A stretch of 64,000 nucleotides of DNA, from assembly GCF_963966145.1 (NCBI RefSeq), contig NC_091051.1:9300001-9364000 (forward strand). The letters are read 5' to 3'. A program made the translations under genes and the position numbers. A model generated the notes under the pieces. It did no database searches and was not told the origin of the DNA. It worked only from the letters and a program-made list of their open reading frames with translations. Below, piece by piece: positions 36,901 to 48,900 of this stretch. The stretch is from Tenebrio molitor. Lineage: Eukaryota > Arthropoda > Insecta > Coleoptera > Tenebrionidae. How positions within the stretch are numbered: the first letter of the stretch is position 1; every line of letters starts with the position of its first letter.

Positions 36901-39900
36901 TGGAGCTCGAAGTTTCGGTGCTCGTTCTTTCACTGAAAGGCGTGGTTGTTGTGGTTGAGCCAGTAACTGTTCCAGTCGGAGTGGTAGATTCAGTGGAGCT
37001 CGAAGTTTCGGCGCTCGTGCTTTCAGTCAAAGGCGTAGTTGTGGTTGAGCTCGTAACTGTGCCTGTCGGAGTGGTAGATTCTGTGGAGCTCGAAGTTTCG
37101 GTGCTCGTTCTTTCACTGAAAGGCGTGGTTGTTGTGGTTGAGCCCGTAACTGTTCCAGTCGGAGTGGTAGATTCAGTGGAGCTCGAAATTTCGGCGCTCG
37201 TGCTTTCAGTCAAAGGCGTAGTTGTTGTGGTTGAGCTCGTAACTGTGCCAGTGGGAGTGGTAGCTTCAGTCGTGCTCGAAGTTTCGGTGCTTGTGCTTTC
37301 ACTGGAAGGCATGGTGGTTGTGGTTGAGCTCGTAACTGTGCCAGTCGGAGTGGTAGATTCAGTGGAGCTCGAAGTTTCGCTGCTCGTGCTTTCACTGAAA
37401 GGCGTAGTTGTTGTGGTTGAGCTCGTAACTGTGCCAGTGGGAGTGGTAGATTCAGTGGAGCTCGAAGTTTCGACGCTCGTGCTTTCACTCAAAGGCCTAG
37501 TTGTTGTGGTTGAGCTCGTAACTGTGCCAGTCGGAGTGGTAGATTCAGTGGAGCTCGAAGTTTCGGAGCTCGTGCTTTCACTGAAAGGCGTAGTTGTTGT
37601 GGTTGAGCTCGTAACTGTGCCAGTGGGAGTGGTAGATTCAGTGGAGCTCGAAGTTTCGGCGCTCGTACTTTCACTCAAAGGCGTAGTTGTTGTGGTTGAG
37701 CTCGTAACTGTGCCAGTCGGAGTGGTAGATTCTGTGGAGCTCGAAGTTTCGGTGCTTGTGCTTTCACTGGAAGGCATGGTGGTTGTGGTTGAGCTCGTAA
37801 CTGTGCCAGTCGGAGTGGTAGATTCAGTGGAGCTCGAAGTTTCGGTGCTCGTGCTTTCACTGAAAGGCGTGGTTGTTGTGGTTGAGCTCGTAACTGTGCC
37901 AGTGGGAGTGGTAGATTCAGTGGAGCTCGAAGTTTCGGCGCTCGTGCTTTCAGTCAAAGGCGTAGTTGTGGTTGAGCTCGTAACTGTGCCAGTGGGAGTG
38001 GTAGCTTCAGTCGTGCTCGAAGTTTCGGTGCTTGTGCTTTCACTGGAAGGCATGGTGGTTGTGGTTGAGCTCGTAACTGTGCCAGTCGGAGTGGTAGATT
38101 CGGTGGAGCTCGAAGTTTCGGTGCTCGTGCTTTCACTGAAAGGCGTAGTTGTTGTGGTTGAGCTCGTAACTGTGCCAGTGGGAGTGGTAGATTCAGTGGA
38201 GCTCGAAGTTTCGGCGCTCGTACTTTCACTCAAAGGCGTAGTTGTTGTGGTTGAGCTCGTAACTGTGCCAGTCGGAGTGGTAGATTCTGTGGAGCTCGAA
38301 GTTTCGGTGCTCGTTCTTTCACTGAAAGGCGTGGTTGTTGTGGTTGAGCCCGTAACTGTTCCAGTCGGAGTGGTAGATTCAGTGGAGCTCGAAGTTTCGG
38401 CGCTCGTGCTTTCAGTCAAAGGCGTAGTTGTGGTTGAGCTCGTAACTGTGCCAGTGGGAGTGGTAGCTTCAGTCGTGCTCGAAGTTTCGGTGCTTGTGCT
38501 TTCACTGGAAGGCATGGTGGTTGTGGTTGAGCTCGTAACTGTGCCAGTCGGAGTGGTAGATTCTGTGGAGCTCGAAGTTTCGGTGCTCGTGCTTTCACTG
38601 AAAGGCGTGGTTGTTGTGGTTGAGCCCGTAACTGTTCCAGTCGGAGTGGTAGATTCAGTGGAGCTCGAAGTTTCGGCGCTCGTGCTTTCAGTCAAAGGCG
38701 TAGTTGTGGTTGAGCTCGTAACTGTGCCAGTGGGAGTGGTAGCTTCAGTCGTGCTCGAAGTTTCGGTGCTTGTGCTTTCATTGGAAGGCATGGTGGTTGT
38801 GCTTGAGCTCGTAACTGTGCCAGTCGGAGTGGTAGATTCAGTGGAGCTCGAAGTTTCGACGCTCGTGCTTTCACTCAAAGGCGTAGTTGTTGTGGTTGAG
38901 CTCGTAACTGTGCCAGTGGTAGTGGTAGATTCAGTGGAGCTCGAAGTTTCGGCGCTCGTGCTTTCAGTCAAAGGCGTAGTTGTTGTGGTTGAGCTCGTAA
39001 CTGTGCCAGTGGGAGTGGTAGCTTCAGTCGTGCTCGAAGTTTCGGTGCTTGTGCTTTCACTGGAAGGCATGGTGGTTGTGGTTGAGCTCGTAACTGTGCC
39101 AGTGGGAGTGGTAGATTCAGTGGAGCTCGAAGTTTCAGCGCTCGTGCTTTCACTCAAAGGCGTAGTTGTTGTGGTTGAGCTCGTAACTGTGCCAGTCGGA
39201 GTGGTAGATTCTGTGGAGCTCGAAGTTTCGACGCTCGTGCTTTCACTGAAAGGCGTAGTTGTTGTGGTTGAGCTCGTAACTGTGCCTGTCGGAGTGGTAG
39301 ATTCTGTGGAGCTCGAAGTTTCGGTGCTCGTTCTTTCACTGAAAGGCGTGGTTGTTGTGGTTGAGCTCGTAACTGTGCCAGTGGGAGTGGTAGATTCTGT
39401 GGAGCTCGAAGTTTCGGTGCTCGTTCTTTCACTGAAAGGCGTGGTTGTTGTGGTTGAGCTCGTAACTGTGCCAGTGGGAGTGGTAGATTCAGTGGAGCTC
39501 GAAGTTTCAGCGCTCGTGCTTTCACTCAAAGGCGTAGTTGTTGTGGTTGAGCTCGTAACTGTGCCAGTGGGAGTGGTAGATTCAGTGGAGCTCGAAGTTT
39601 CGCTGCTCGTGCTTTCACTGAAAGGCGTAGTTGTTGTGGTTGAGCTCGTAACTGTGCCAGTGGGAGTGGTAGATTCAGTGGAGCTCGAAGTTTCGGTGCT
39701 CGTGCTTTCACTGAAAGGCGTAGTTGTTGTGGTTGAGCTCGTAACTGTGCCAGTGGGAGTGGTAGCTTCAGTCGTGCTCGGAGTTTCGGTGCTTGTGCTT
39801 TCACTGGAAGGAATGGTGGTTGTGGTTGAGCTCGTAACTGTTCCAGTCGGAGTGGTAGATTCAGTGGAGCTCGAAGTTTCGGTGCTCGTGCTTTCACTGA

Positions 39901-42900
39901 AAGGCGTAGTTGTTGTGGTTGAGCTCGTAACTGTTCCAGTCGGAGTGGTAGATTCAGTTGAGCTCGAAGTTTCGGTGCTCGTGCTTTCACTGAAAGGCGT
40001 AGTTGTTGTGGTTGAGCTCGTAACTGTGCCAGTGGGAGTGGTAGCTTCAGTCGTGCTCGAAGTTTCGGTGCTTGTGCTTTCACTGGAAGGCATGGTGGTT
40101 GTGGTTGAGCTCGTAACTGTGCCAGTCGGAGTGGTAGATTCTGTGGAGCTCGAAGTTTCGGTGCTCGTGCTTTCACTGAAAGGCGTAGTTGTTGTGGTTG
40201 AGCCCGTAACTGTTCCAGTCGGAGTGGTAGATTCAGTGGAGCTCGAAGTTTCGGCGCTCGTACTTTCAGTCAAAGGCGTAGTTGTTGTGGTTGAGTTCGT
40301 AACTGTGCCAGTGGGAGTGGTAGCTTCAGTCGTGCTCGAAGTTTCGGTGCTTGTGCTTTCACTGGAAGGCATGGTGGTTGTGGTTGAGCTGGTAACTGTG
40401 CCAGTCGGAGTGGTAGATTCTGTGGAGCTCGAAGTTTCGGTGCTCGTGCTTTCACTCAAAGGCGTAGTTGTTGTGGTTGAGCTCGTAACTGTGCCAGTCG
40501 GAGTGGTAGATTCAGTGGAGCTCGAAGTTTCGGTGCTCGTGCTTTCACTGAAAGGCGTAGTTGTTGTGGTTGAGCTCGTAACTGTGCCAGTGGGAGTGGT
40601 AGATTCAGTGGAGCTCGAAGTTTCGGTGCTCGTGCTTTCACTGAAAGGCGTAGTTGTTGTGGTTGAGCTCGTAACTGTGCCAGTGGGAGTGGTAGCTTCA
40701 GTCGTGCTCGGAGTTTCGGTGCTTGTGCTTTCACTGGAAGGAATGGTGGTTGTGGTTGAGCTCGTAACTGTTCCAGTCGGAGTGGTAGATTCAGTGGAGC
40801 TCGAAGTTTCGGTGCTCGTGCTTTCACTGAAAGGCGTAGTTGTTGTGGTTGAGCTCGTAACTGTTCCAGTCGGAGTGGTAGATTCAGTTGAGCTCGAAGT
40901 TTCGGTGCTCGTGCTTTCACTGAAAGGCGTAGTTGTTGTGGTTGAGCTCGTAACTGTGCCAGTGGGAGTGGTAGCTTCAGTCGTGCTCGAAGTTTCGGTG
41001 CTTGTGCTTTCACTGGAAGGCATGGTGGTTGTGGTTGAGCTCGTAACTGTGCCAGTCGGAGTGGTAGATTCTGTGGAGCTCGAAGTTTCGGTGCTCGTGC
41101 TTTCACTGAAAGGCGTAGTTGTTGTGGTTGAGCCCGTAACTGTTCCAGTCGGAGTGGTAGATTCAGTGGAGCTCGAAGTTTCGGCGCTCGTACTTTCAGT
41201 CAAAGGCGTAGTTGTTGTGGTTGAGTTCGTAACTGTGCCAGTGGGAGTGGTAGCTTCAGTCGTGCTCGAAGTTTCGGTGCTTGTGCTTTCACTGGAAGGC
41301 ATGGTGGTTGTGGTTGAGCTGGTAACTGTGCCAGTCGGAGTGGTAGATTCTGTGGAGCTCGAAGTTTCGGTGCTCGTGCTTTCACTCAAAGGCGTAGTTG
41401 TTGTGGTTGAGCTCGTAACTGTGCCAGTCGGAGTGGTAGATTCAGTGGAGCTCGAAGTTTCGGTGCTCGTGCTTTCACTGAAAGGCGTAGTTGTTGTGGT
41501 TGAGCTCGTAACTGTGCCAGTCGGAGTGGTAGATTCAGTGGAGCTCGAAGTTTCGGTGCTCGTGCTTTCACTGAAAGGCGTAGTTGTTGTGGTTGAGCTC
41601 GTAACTGTGCCGGTGGGAGTGGTAGATTCAGTGGAGCTCGAAGTTTCGGCGCTCGTGCTTTCACTGAAAGGCGTAGTTGTTGTGGTTGAGCTCGTAACTG
41701 TGCCAGTGGGAGTGGTAGCTTCAGTCGTGCTCGAAGTTTCGGTGCTTGTGCTTTCACTGGAAGGCATGGTGGTTGTGGTTGAGCTCGTTACTGTTCCAGT
41801 CGGAGTGGTAGATTCAGTGGAGCTCGAAGTTTCGGTGCTCGTGCTCTCACTCAAAGGCGTAGTTGTTGTGGTTGAGCTCGTAACTGTGCCAGTGGGAGTG
41901 GTAGATTCAATGGAGCTCGAAGTTTCGGTGCTCGTGCTTTCACTGAAAGGCGTAGTTGTTGTGGTTGAGCTCGTAACTGTGCCAGTGGGAGTGGTAGATT
42001 CAGTGGAGCTCGAAGTTTCGGTGCTCGTGCTTTCACTGAAAGGCGTAGTTGTTGTGGTTGAGCTCGTAACTGTGCCAGTGGGAGTGGTAGATTCAGTGGA
42101 GCTCGAAGTTTCGACGCTCGTGCTTTCACTCAAAGGCGTAGTTGTTGTGGTTGAGCTCGTAACTGTGTCAGTGGTAGTGGTAGATTCAGTGGAGCTCGAA
42201 GTTTCGGCGCTCGTGCTTTCACTTAAAGGCGTAGTTGTTGTGATTGAGTTCGTAACTGTGCCAGTGGGAGTGGTAGCTTCAGTCGTGCTCGAAGTTTCGG
42301 TGCTTGTGCTTTCACTGGAAGGCATGGTGGTTGTGCTTGAGCTCGTAACTGTGCCAGTCGGAGTGGTAGATTCAGTGGAGCTCGAAGTTTCGACGCTCGT
42401 GCTTTCACTCAAAGGCGTAGTTGTTGTGGTTGAGCTCGTAACTGTGCCAGTGGTAGTGGTAGATTCAGTGGAGCTCGAAGTTTCGGCGCTCGTGCTTTCA
42501 CTCAAAGGCGTAGTTGTTGTGGTTGAGCTCGTAACTGTGCCAGTGGGAGTGGTAGCTTCAGTCGTGCTCGAAGTTTCGGTGCTTGTGCTTTCACTGGAAG
42601 GCATGGTGGTTGTGGTTGAGCTCGTAACTGTTCCAGTCGGAGTGGTAGATTCAGTGGAGCTCAAAGTTTCGGTGCTCGTGCTTTCACTCAAAGGCGTAGT
42701 TGTTGTGGTTGAGCTCGTAACTGTGCCAGTCGGAGTGGTAGATTCAGTGGAGCTCGAAGTTTCGGCGCTCGTGCTTTCAGTCAAAGGCGTAGTTGTTGTG
42801 GTTGAGCTCGTAACTGTGCCAGTGGGAGTGGTAGCTTCAGTCGTGCTCGAAGTTTCGGTGCTTGTGCTTTCACTGGAAGGCATGGTGGTTGTGGTTGAGG

Positions 42901-45900
42901 TCGTAACTGTGCCAGTCGGAGTGGTAGATTCTGTGGAGCTCGAAGTTTCGGTGCTCGTGCTTTCACTGAAAGGCGTGGTTGTTGTGGTTGAGCCCGTAAC
43001 TGTTCCAGTCGGAGTGGTAGATTCAGTGGAGCTCGAAGTTTCGGCGCTCGTGCTTTCAGTCAAAGGCGTAGTTGTTGTGGTTGAGCTCGTAACTGTGCCA
43101 GTGGGAGTGGTAGCTTCAGTCGTGCTCGAAGTTTCGGTGCTTGTGCTTTCACTGGAAGGCATGGTGGTTGTGGTTGAGCTCGTAACTGTGCCAGTCGGAG
43201 TGGTAGATTCTGTGGAGCTCGAAGTTTCGCTGCTCGTGCTTTCACTGAAAGGCGTAGTTGTTGTGGTTGAGCTCGTAACTGTGCCAGTGAGAGTGGTAGA
43301 TTCAGTGGAGCTCGAAGTTTCGGCGCTCGTGCTTTCACTCAAAGGCGTAGTTGTTGTGGTTGAGTTCGTAACTGTGCCAGTGGGAGTGGTAGCTTCAGTC
43401 GTGCTCGAAGTTTCGGTGCTTGTGCTTTCACTGGAAGGCATGGTGGTTGTGGTTGAGCTCGTAACTGTTCCGGTCGGAGTGGTAGATTCAGTGGAGCTCG
43501 AAGTTTCGGCGCTCGTGCTTTCAGTCAAAGGCGTAGTTGTTGTGGTTGAGCTCGTAACTGTGCCAGTGGGAGTGGTAGCTTCAGTCGTGCTCGAAGTTTC
43601 GGTGCTTGTGCTTTCACTGGAAGGCATGGTGGTTGTGGTTGAGCTCGTAACTGTGCCAGTCGGAGTGGTAGATTCTGTGGAGCTCGAAGTTTCGACGCTC
43701 GTGCTTTCACTCAAAGGCGTAGTTGTTGTGGTTGAGCTCGTAACTGTGCCTGTCGGAGTGGTAGATTCTGTGGAGCTCGAAGTTTCGGTGCTCGTTCTTT
43801 CACTGAAAGGCGTGGTTGTTGTGGTTGAGCTCGTAACTGTGCCAGTGGGAGTGGTAGATTCACTGGAGCTCGAAGTTTCAGCGCTCGTGCTTTCACTCAA
43901 AGGCGTAGTTGTTGTGGTTGAGCTCGTAACTGTGCCAGTCGGAGTGGTAGATTCTGTGGAGCTCGAAGTTTCGGTGCTCGTTCTTTCACTGAAAGGCGTG
44001 GTTGTTGTGGTTGAGCTCGTAACTGTGCCAGTCGGAGTGGTAGATTCAGTGGAGCTCGAAGTTTCGGCGCTCGTGCTTTCAGTCAAAGGCGTAGTTGTTG
44101 TGGTTGAGCTCGTAACTGTGCCAGTGGGAGTGGTAGCTTCAGTCGTGCTCGAAGTTTCGGTGCTTGTGCTTTCACTGGAAGGCATGGTGGTTGTGGTTGA
44201 GCTCGTAACTGTGCCAGTCGGAGTGGTAGATTCAGTGGAGCTCGAAGTTTCGCTGCTCGTGCTTTCACTGAAAGGCGTAGTTGTTGTGGTTGAGCTCGTA
44301 ACTGTGCCAGTGGGAGTGGTAGATTCAGTGGAGCTCGAAGTTTCGGTGCTCGTGCTTTCACTGAAAGGCGTAGTTGTTGTGGTTGAGCTCGTAACTGTGC
44401 CAGTGGGAGTGGTAGCTTCAGTCGTGCTCGAAGTTTCGGTGCTTGTGCTTTCACTGGAAGGCATGGTGGTTGTGGTTGAGCTCGTAACTGTGCCAGTCGG
44501 AGTGGTAGATTCTGTGGAGCTCGAAGTTTCGGTGCTCGTGCTTTCACTGAAAGGCGTGGTTGTTGTGGTTGAGCCCGTAACTGTTCCAGTCGGAGTGGTA
44601 GATTCAGTGGAGCTCGAAGTTTCGGCGCTCGTACTTTCAGTCAAAGGCGTAGTTGTTGTGGTTGAGTTCGTAACTGTGCCAGTGGGAGTGGTAGCTTCAG
44701 TCGTGCTCGAAGTTTCGGTGCTTGTGCTTTCACTGGAAGGCATGGTGGTTGTGGTTGAGCTGGTAACTGTGCCAGTCGGAGTGGTAGATTCTGTGGAGCT
44801 CGAAGTTTCGGTGCTCGTGCTTTCACTCAAAGGCGTAGTTGTGGTTGAGCTCGTAACTGTGCCAGTCGGAGTGGTAGATTCAGTGGAGCTCGAAGTTTCG
44901 GTGCTCGTGCTTTCACTGAAAGGCGTAGTTGTTGTGGTTGAGCTCGTAACTGTGCCAGTCGGAGTGGTAGATTCAGTGGAGCTCGAAGTTTCGCTGCTCG
45001 TGCTTTCACTGAAAGGCGTAGTTGTTGTGGTTGAGCTCGTAACTGTGCCGGTGGGAGTGGTAGATTCAGTGGAGCTCGAAGTTTCGGCGCTCGTGCTTTC
45101 ACTGAAAGGCGTAGTTGTTGTGGTTGAGCTCGTAACTGTGCCAGTGGGAGTGGTAGCTTCAGTCGTGCTCGAAGTTTCGGTGCTTGTGCTTTCACTGGAA
45201 GGCATGGTGGTTGTGGTTGAGCTCGTAACTGTTCCAGTCGGAGTGGTAGATTCAGTGGAGCTCGAAGTTTCGGTGCTCGTGCTTTCACTCAAAGGCGTAG
45301 TTGTTGTGGTTGAGCTCGTAACTGTGCCAGTGGGAGTGGTAGATTCAGTGGAGCTCGAAGTTTCGGTGCTCGTGCTTTCACTGAAAGGCGTAGTTGTTGT
45401 GGTTGAGCTCGTAACTGTGCCAGTGGGAGTGGTAGATTCAGTGGAGCTCGAAGTTTCGACGCTCGTGCTTTCACTCAAAGGCGTAGTTGTTGTGGTTGAG
45501 CTCGTAACTGTGTCAGTGGTAGTGGTAGATTCAGTGGAGCTCGAAGTTTCGGCGCTCGTGCTTTCACTTAAAGGCGTAGTTGTTGTGATTGAGTTCGTAA
45601 CTGTGCCAGTGGGAGTGGTAGCTTCAGTCGTGCTCGAAGTTTCGTTGCTTGTGCTTTCACTGGAAGGCATGGTGGTTGTGCTTGAGCTCGTAACTGTGCC
45701 AGTCGGAGTGGTAGATTCAGTGGAGCTCGAAGTTTCGACGCTCGTGCTTTCACTCAAAGGCGTAGTTGTTGTGGTTGAGCTCGTAACTGTGCCAGTGGTA
45801 GTGGTAGATTCATTGGAGCTCGAAGTTTCGGCGCTCGTGCTTTCAGTCAAAGGCGTAGTTGTTGTGGTTGAGCTCGTAACTGTGCCAGTGGGAGTGGTAG

Positions 45901-48900
45901 CTTCAGTCGTGCTCGAAGTTTCGGTGCTTGTGCTTTCACTGGAAGGCATGGTGGTTGTGGTTGAGCTCGTAACTGTGCTAGTCGGAGTGGTAGATTCTGT
46001 GGAGCTCGAAGTTTCGCTGCTCGTGCTTTCACTGAAAGGCGTAGTTGTTGTGGTTGAGCTCGTAACTGTGCCAGTGGGAGTGGTAGATTCAGTGGAGCTC
46101 GAAGTTTCGGCGCTCGTGCTTTCACTCAAAGGCGTAGTTGTTGTGGTTGAGTTCGTAACTGTGCCAGTGGGAGTGGTAGCTTCAGTCGTGCTCGAAGTTT
46201 CGGTGCTTGTGCTTTCACTGGAAGGCATGGTGGTTGTGGTTGAGCTCGTAACTGTTCCGGTCGGAGTGGTAGATTCAGTGGAGCTCGAAGTTTCGGCGCT
46301 CGTGCTTTCAGTCAAAGGCGTAGTTGTTGTGGTTGAGCTCGTAACTGTGCCAGTGGGAGTGGTAGCTTCAGTCGTGCTCGAAGTTTCGGTGCTTGTGCTT
46401 TCACTGGAAGGCATGGTGGTTGTGGTTGAGCTCGTAACTGTGCCAGTCGGAGTGGTAGATTCTGTGGAGCTCGAAGTTTCGGTGCTCGTGCTTTCACTGA
46501 AAGGCGTTGTTGTTGTGGTTGAGCCCGTAACTGTTCCAGTCGGAGTGGTAGATTCAGTGGAGCTCGAAGTTTCGGCGCTCGTGCTTTCAGTCAAAGGCGT
46601 AGTTGTTGTGGTTGAGCTCGTAACTGTGCCAGTGGGAGTGGTAGCTTCAGTCGTGCTCGAAGTTTCGGTGCTTGTGCTTTCACTGGAAGGCATGGTGGTT
46701 GTGGTTGAGCTCGTAACTGTGCCAGTGGGAGTGGTAGCTTCAGTCGTGCTCGAAGTTTCGGTGCTCGTGCTTTCACTGAAAGGCGTGGTTGTTGTGGTTG
46801 AGCCCGTAACTGTGCCAGTCGGAGTGGTAGATTCTGTGGAGCTCGAAGTTTCGGTGCTCGTGCTTTCACTGAAAGGCGTAGTTGTTGTGGTTGAGCTCGT
46901 AACTCTGCCAGTGGGAGTGGTAGATTCAGTGGAGCTCGAAGTTTCGGCGCTCGTGCTTTCACTCAAAGGCGTAGTTGTTGTGGTTGAGCTCGTAACTGTG
47001 CCAGTGGGAGTGGTAGCTTCAGTCGTGCTCGGAGTTTCGGTGCTTGTGCTTTCACTGGAAGTAATGGTGTTTGTGGTTGAGCTCGTAACTGTTCCAGTCG
47101 GAGTGGTAGATTCAGTGGAGCTCGAAGTTTCGGTGCTCGTGCTTTCACTGAAAGGCGTAGTTGTTGTGGTTGAGCTCGTAACTGTGCCAGTGGGAGTGGT
47201 AGATTCAGTGGAGCTCGAAGTTTCGGCGCTCGTGCTTTCACTCAAAGGCGTAGTTGTTGTGGTTGAGCTCGTAACTGTGCCAGTCGGAGTGGTAGATTCA
47301 GGGGAGCTCGAAGTTTCGACGCTCGTGCTTTCACTCAAAGGCGTAGTTGTTGTGGTTGAGCTCGTAACTGTGCCAGTCGGAGTGGTAGATTCAGTGGAGC
47401 TCGAAGTTTCGGTGCTCGTGCTTTCACTGAAAGGCGTAGTTGTTGTGTTTGAGCTCGTAACTGTGCCAGTGGGAGTGGTAGATTCAGTGGAGCTCGAAGT
47501 TTCGGCGCTCGTGCTTTCACTCAAAGGCGTAGTTGTTGTGGTTGAGCTCGTAACTGTGCCAGTCGGAGTGGTAGATTCAGTGGAGCTCGAAGTTTCGACG
47601 CTCGTGCTTTCACTCAAAGGCGTAGTTGTTGTGGTTAAGCTCGTAACTGTGCCAGTCGGAGTGGTAGATTCAGTGGAGCTCGAAGTTTCGACGCTCGTGC
47701 TTTCACTCAAAGGCGTAGTTGTTGTGGTTGAGCTCGTAACTGTGCCAGTGGGAGTGGTAGATTCAATCGAGCTCGAAGTTTCGCCGCTCGTGCTTTCACT
47801 CAAAGGCGTAGTTGTTGTGGTTGAGCTCGTAACTGTGCCAGTCGGAGTGGTAGATTCAGTGGAGCTCGAAGTTTCGCCGCTCGTGCTTTCACTCAAAGGC
47901 GTAGTTGTTGTGGTTGAGCTCGTAACTGTGTCAGTGGGAGTGGTAGATTCAGTGGAGCTCGAAGTTTCGGCGCTCGTGCTTTCACTCAAAGGCGTAGTTG
48001 TTGTGGTTGAGCTCGTAACAGTGCCAGTCGGAGTGGTAGATTCAGTGGAGCTCGAAGTTTCGGTGCTCGTGCTTTCACTGAAAGGCGTAGTTGTTGTGGT
48101 TGAGCTCGTAACTGTGCCAGTTGGAGTGGTGGATTCAGTGGAGCTCGAAGTTTCGACGCTCGTGCTTTCACTCAAAGGCGTAGTTGTTGTGGTTGAGCTT
48201 GTAACTGTGCCAGTGGGAGGGGTAGGTTCTGTGGAGCTCGAAGTTTCGGTGCTTGTGCTTTCACTGGAAGGCATGGTGGTTGTGGTTGAGCTCGTAACTG
48301 TGCCAGTGGGAGTAGTAGATTCAGTGGAGCTCGAAGTTTCGGCGCTCGTGCTTTCACTCAAAGGCGTAGTTGTTGTGGTTGAGCTCGTAACTGTGCCAGT
48401 CGGAGTGGTAGATTCAGTGGAGCTCGAAGTTTCGCCGCTCGTGCTTTCACTCAAAGGCGTAGTTGTTGTGGTTGAGCGCGTAACTGTGCCGGTCGGAGTG
48501 GTAGATTCAGTGGAGCTCGAAGTTTCGGTGCTCGTGCTTTCACTGAAAGGCGTAGTTGTTGTGGTTGAGCTCGTAACTGTGCCAGTGGGAGTGGTAGCTT
48601 CAGTCGTGCTCGAAGTTTCGGTGCTTGTGCTTTCACTGGAAGGCATGGTGGTTGTGGTTGAGTTCGTAACTGTGCCAGTCGGAGTGGTAGATTCTGTGGA
48701 GCTCGAAGTTTCGGTGCTCGTGCTTTCACTGAAAGGCGTAGTTGTTGTGGTTGAGCTCGTAACTGTGCCAGTGGGAGTGGTAGATTCAGTGGAGCTCGAA
48801 GTTTCGGCGCTCGTGCTTTCACTCAAAGGCGTAGTTGTTGTGGTTGAGCTCGTAACTGTGCCAGTCGGTGTGGTAGATTCAGTGGAGCTCGAAGTTTCTA

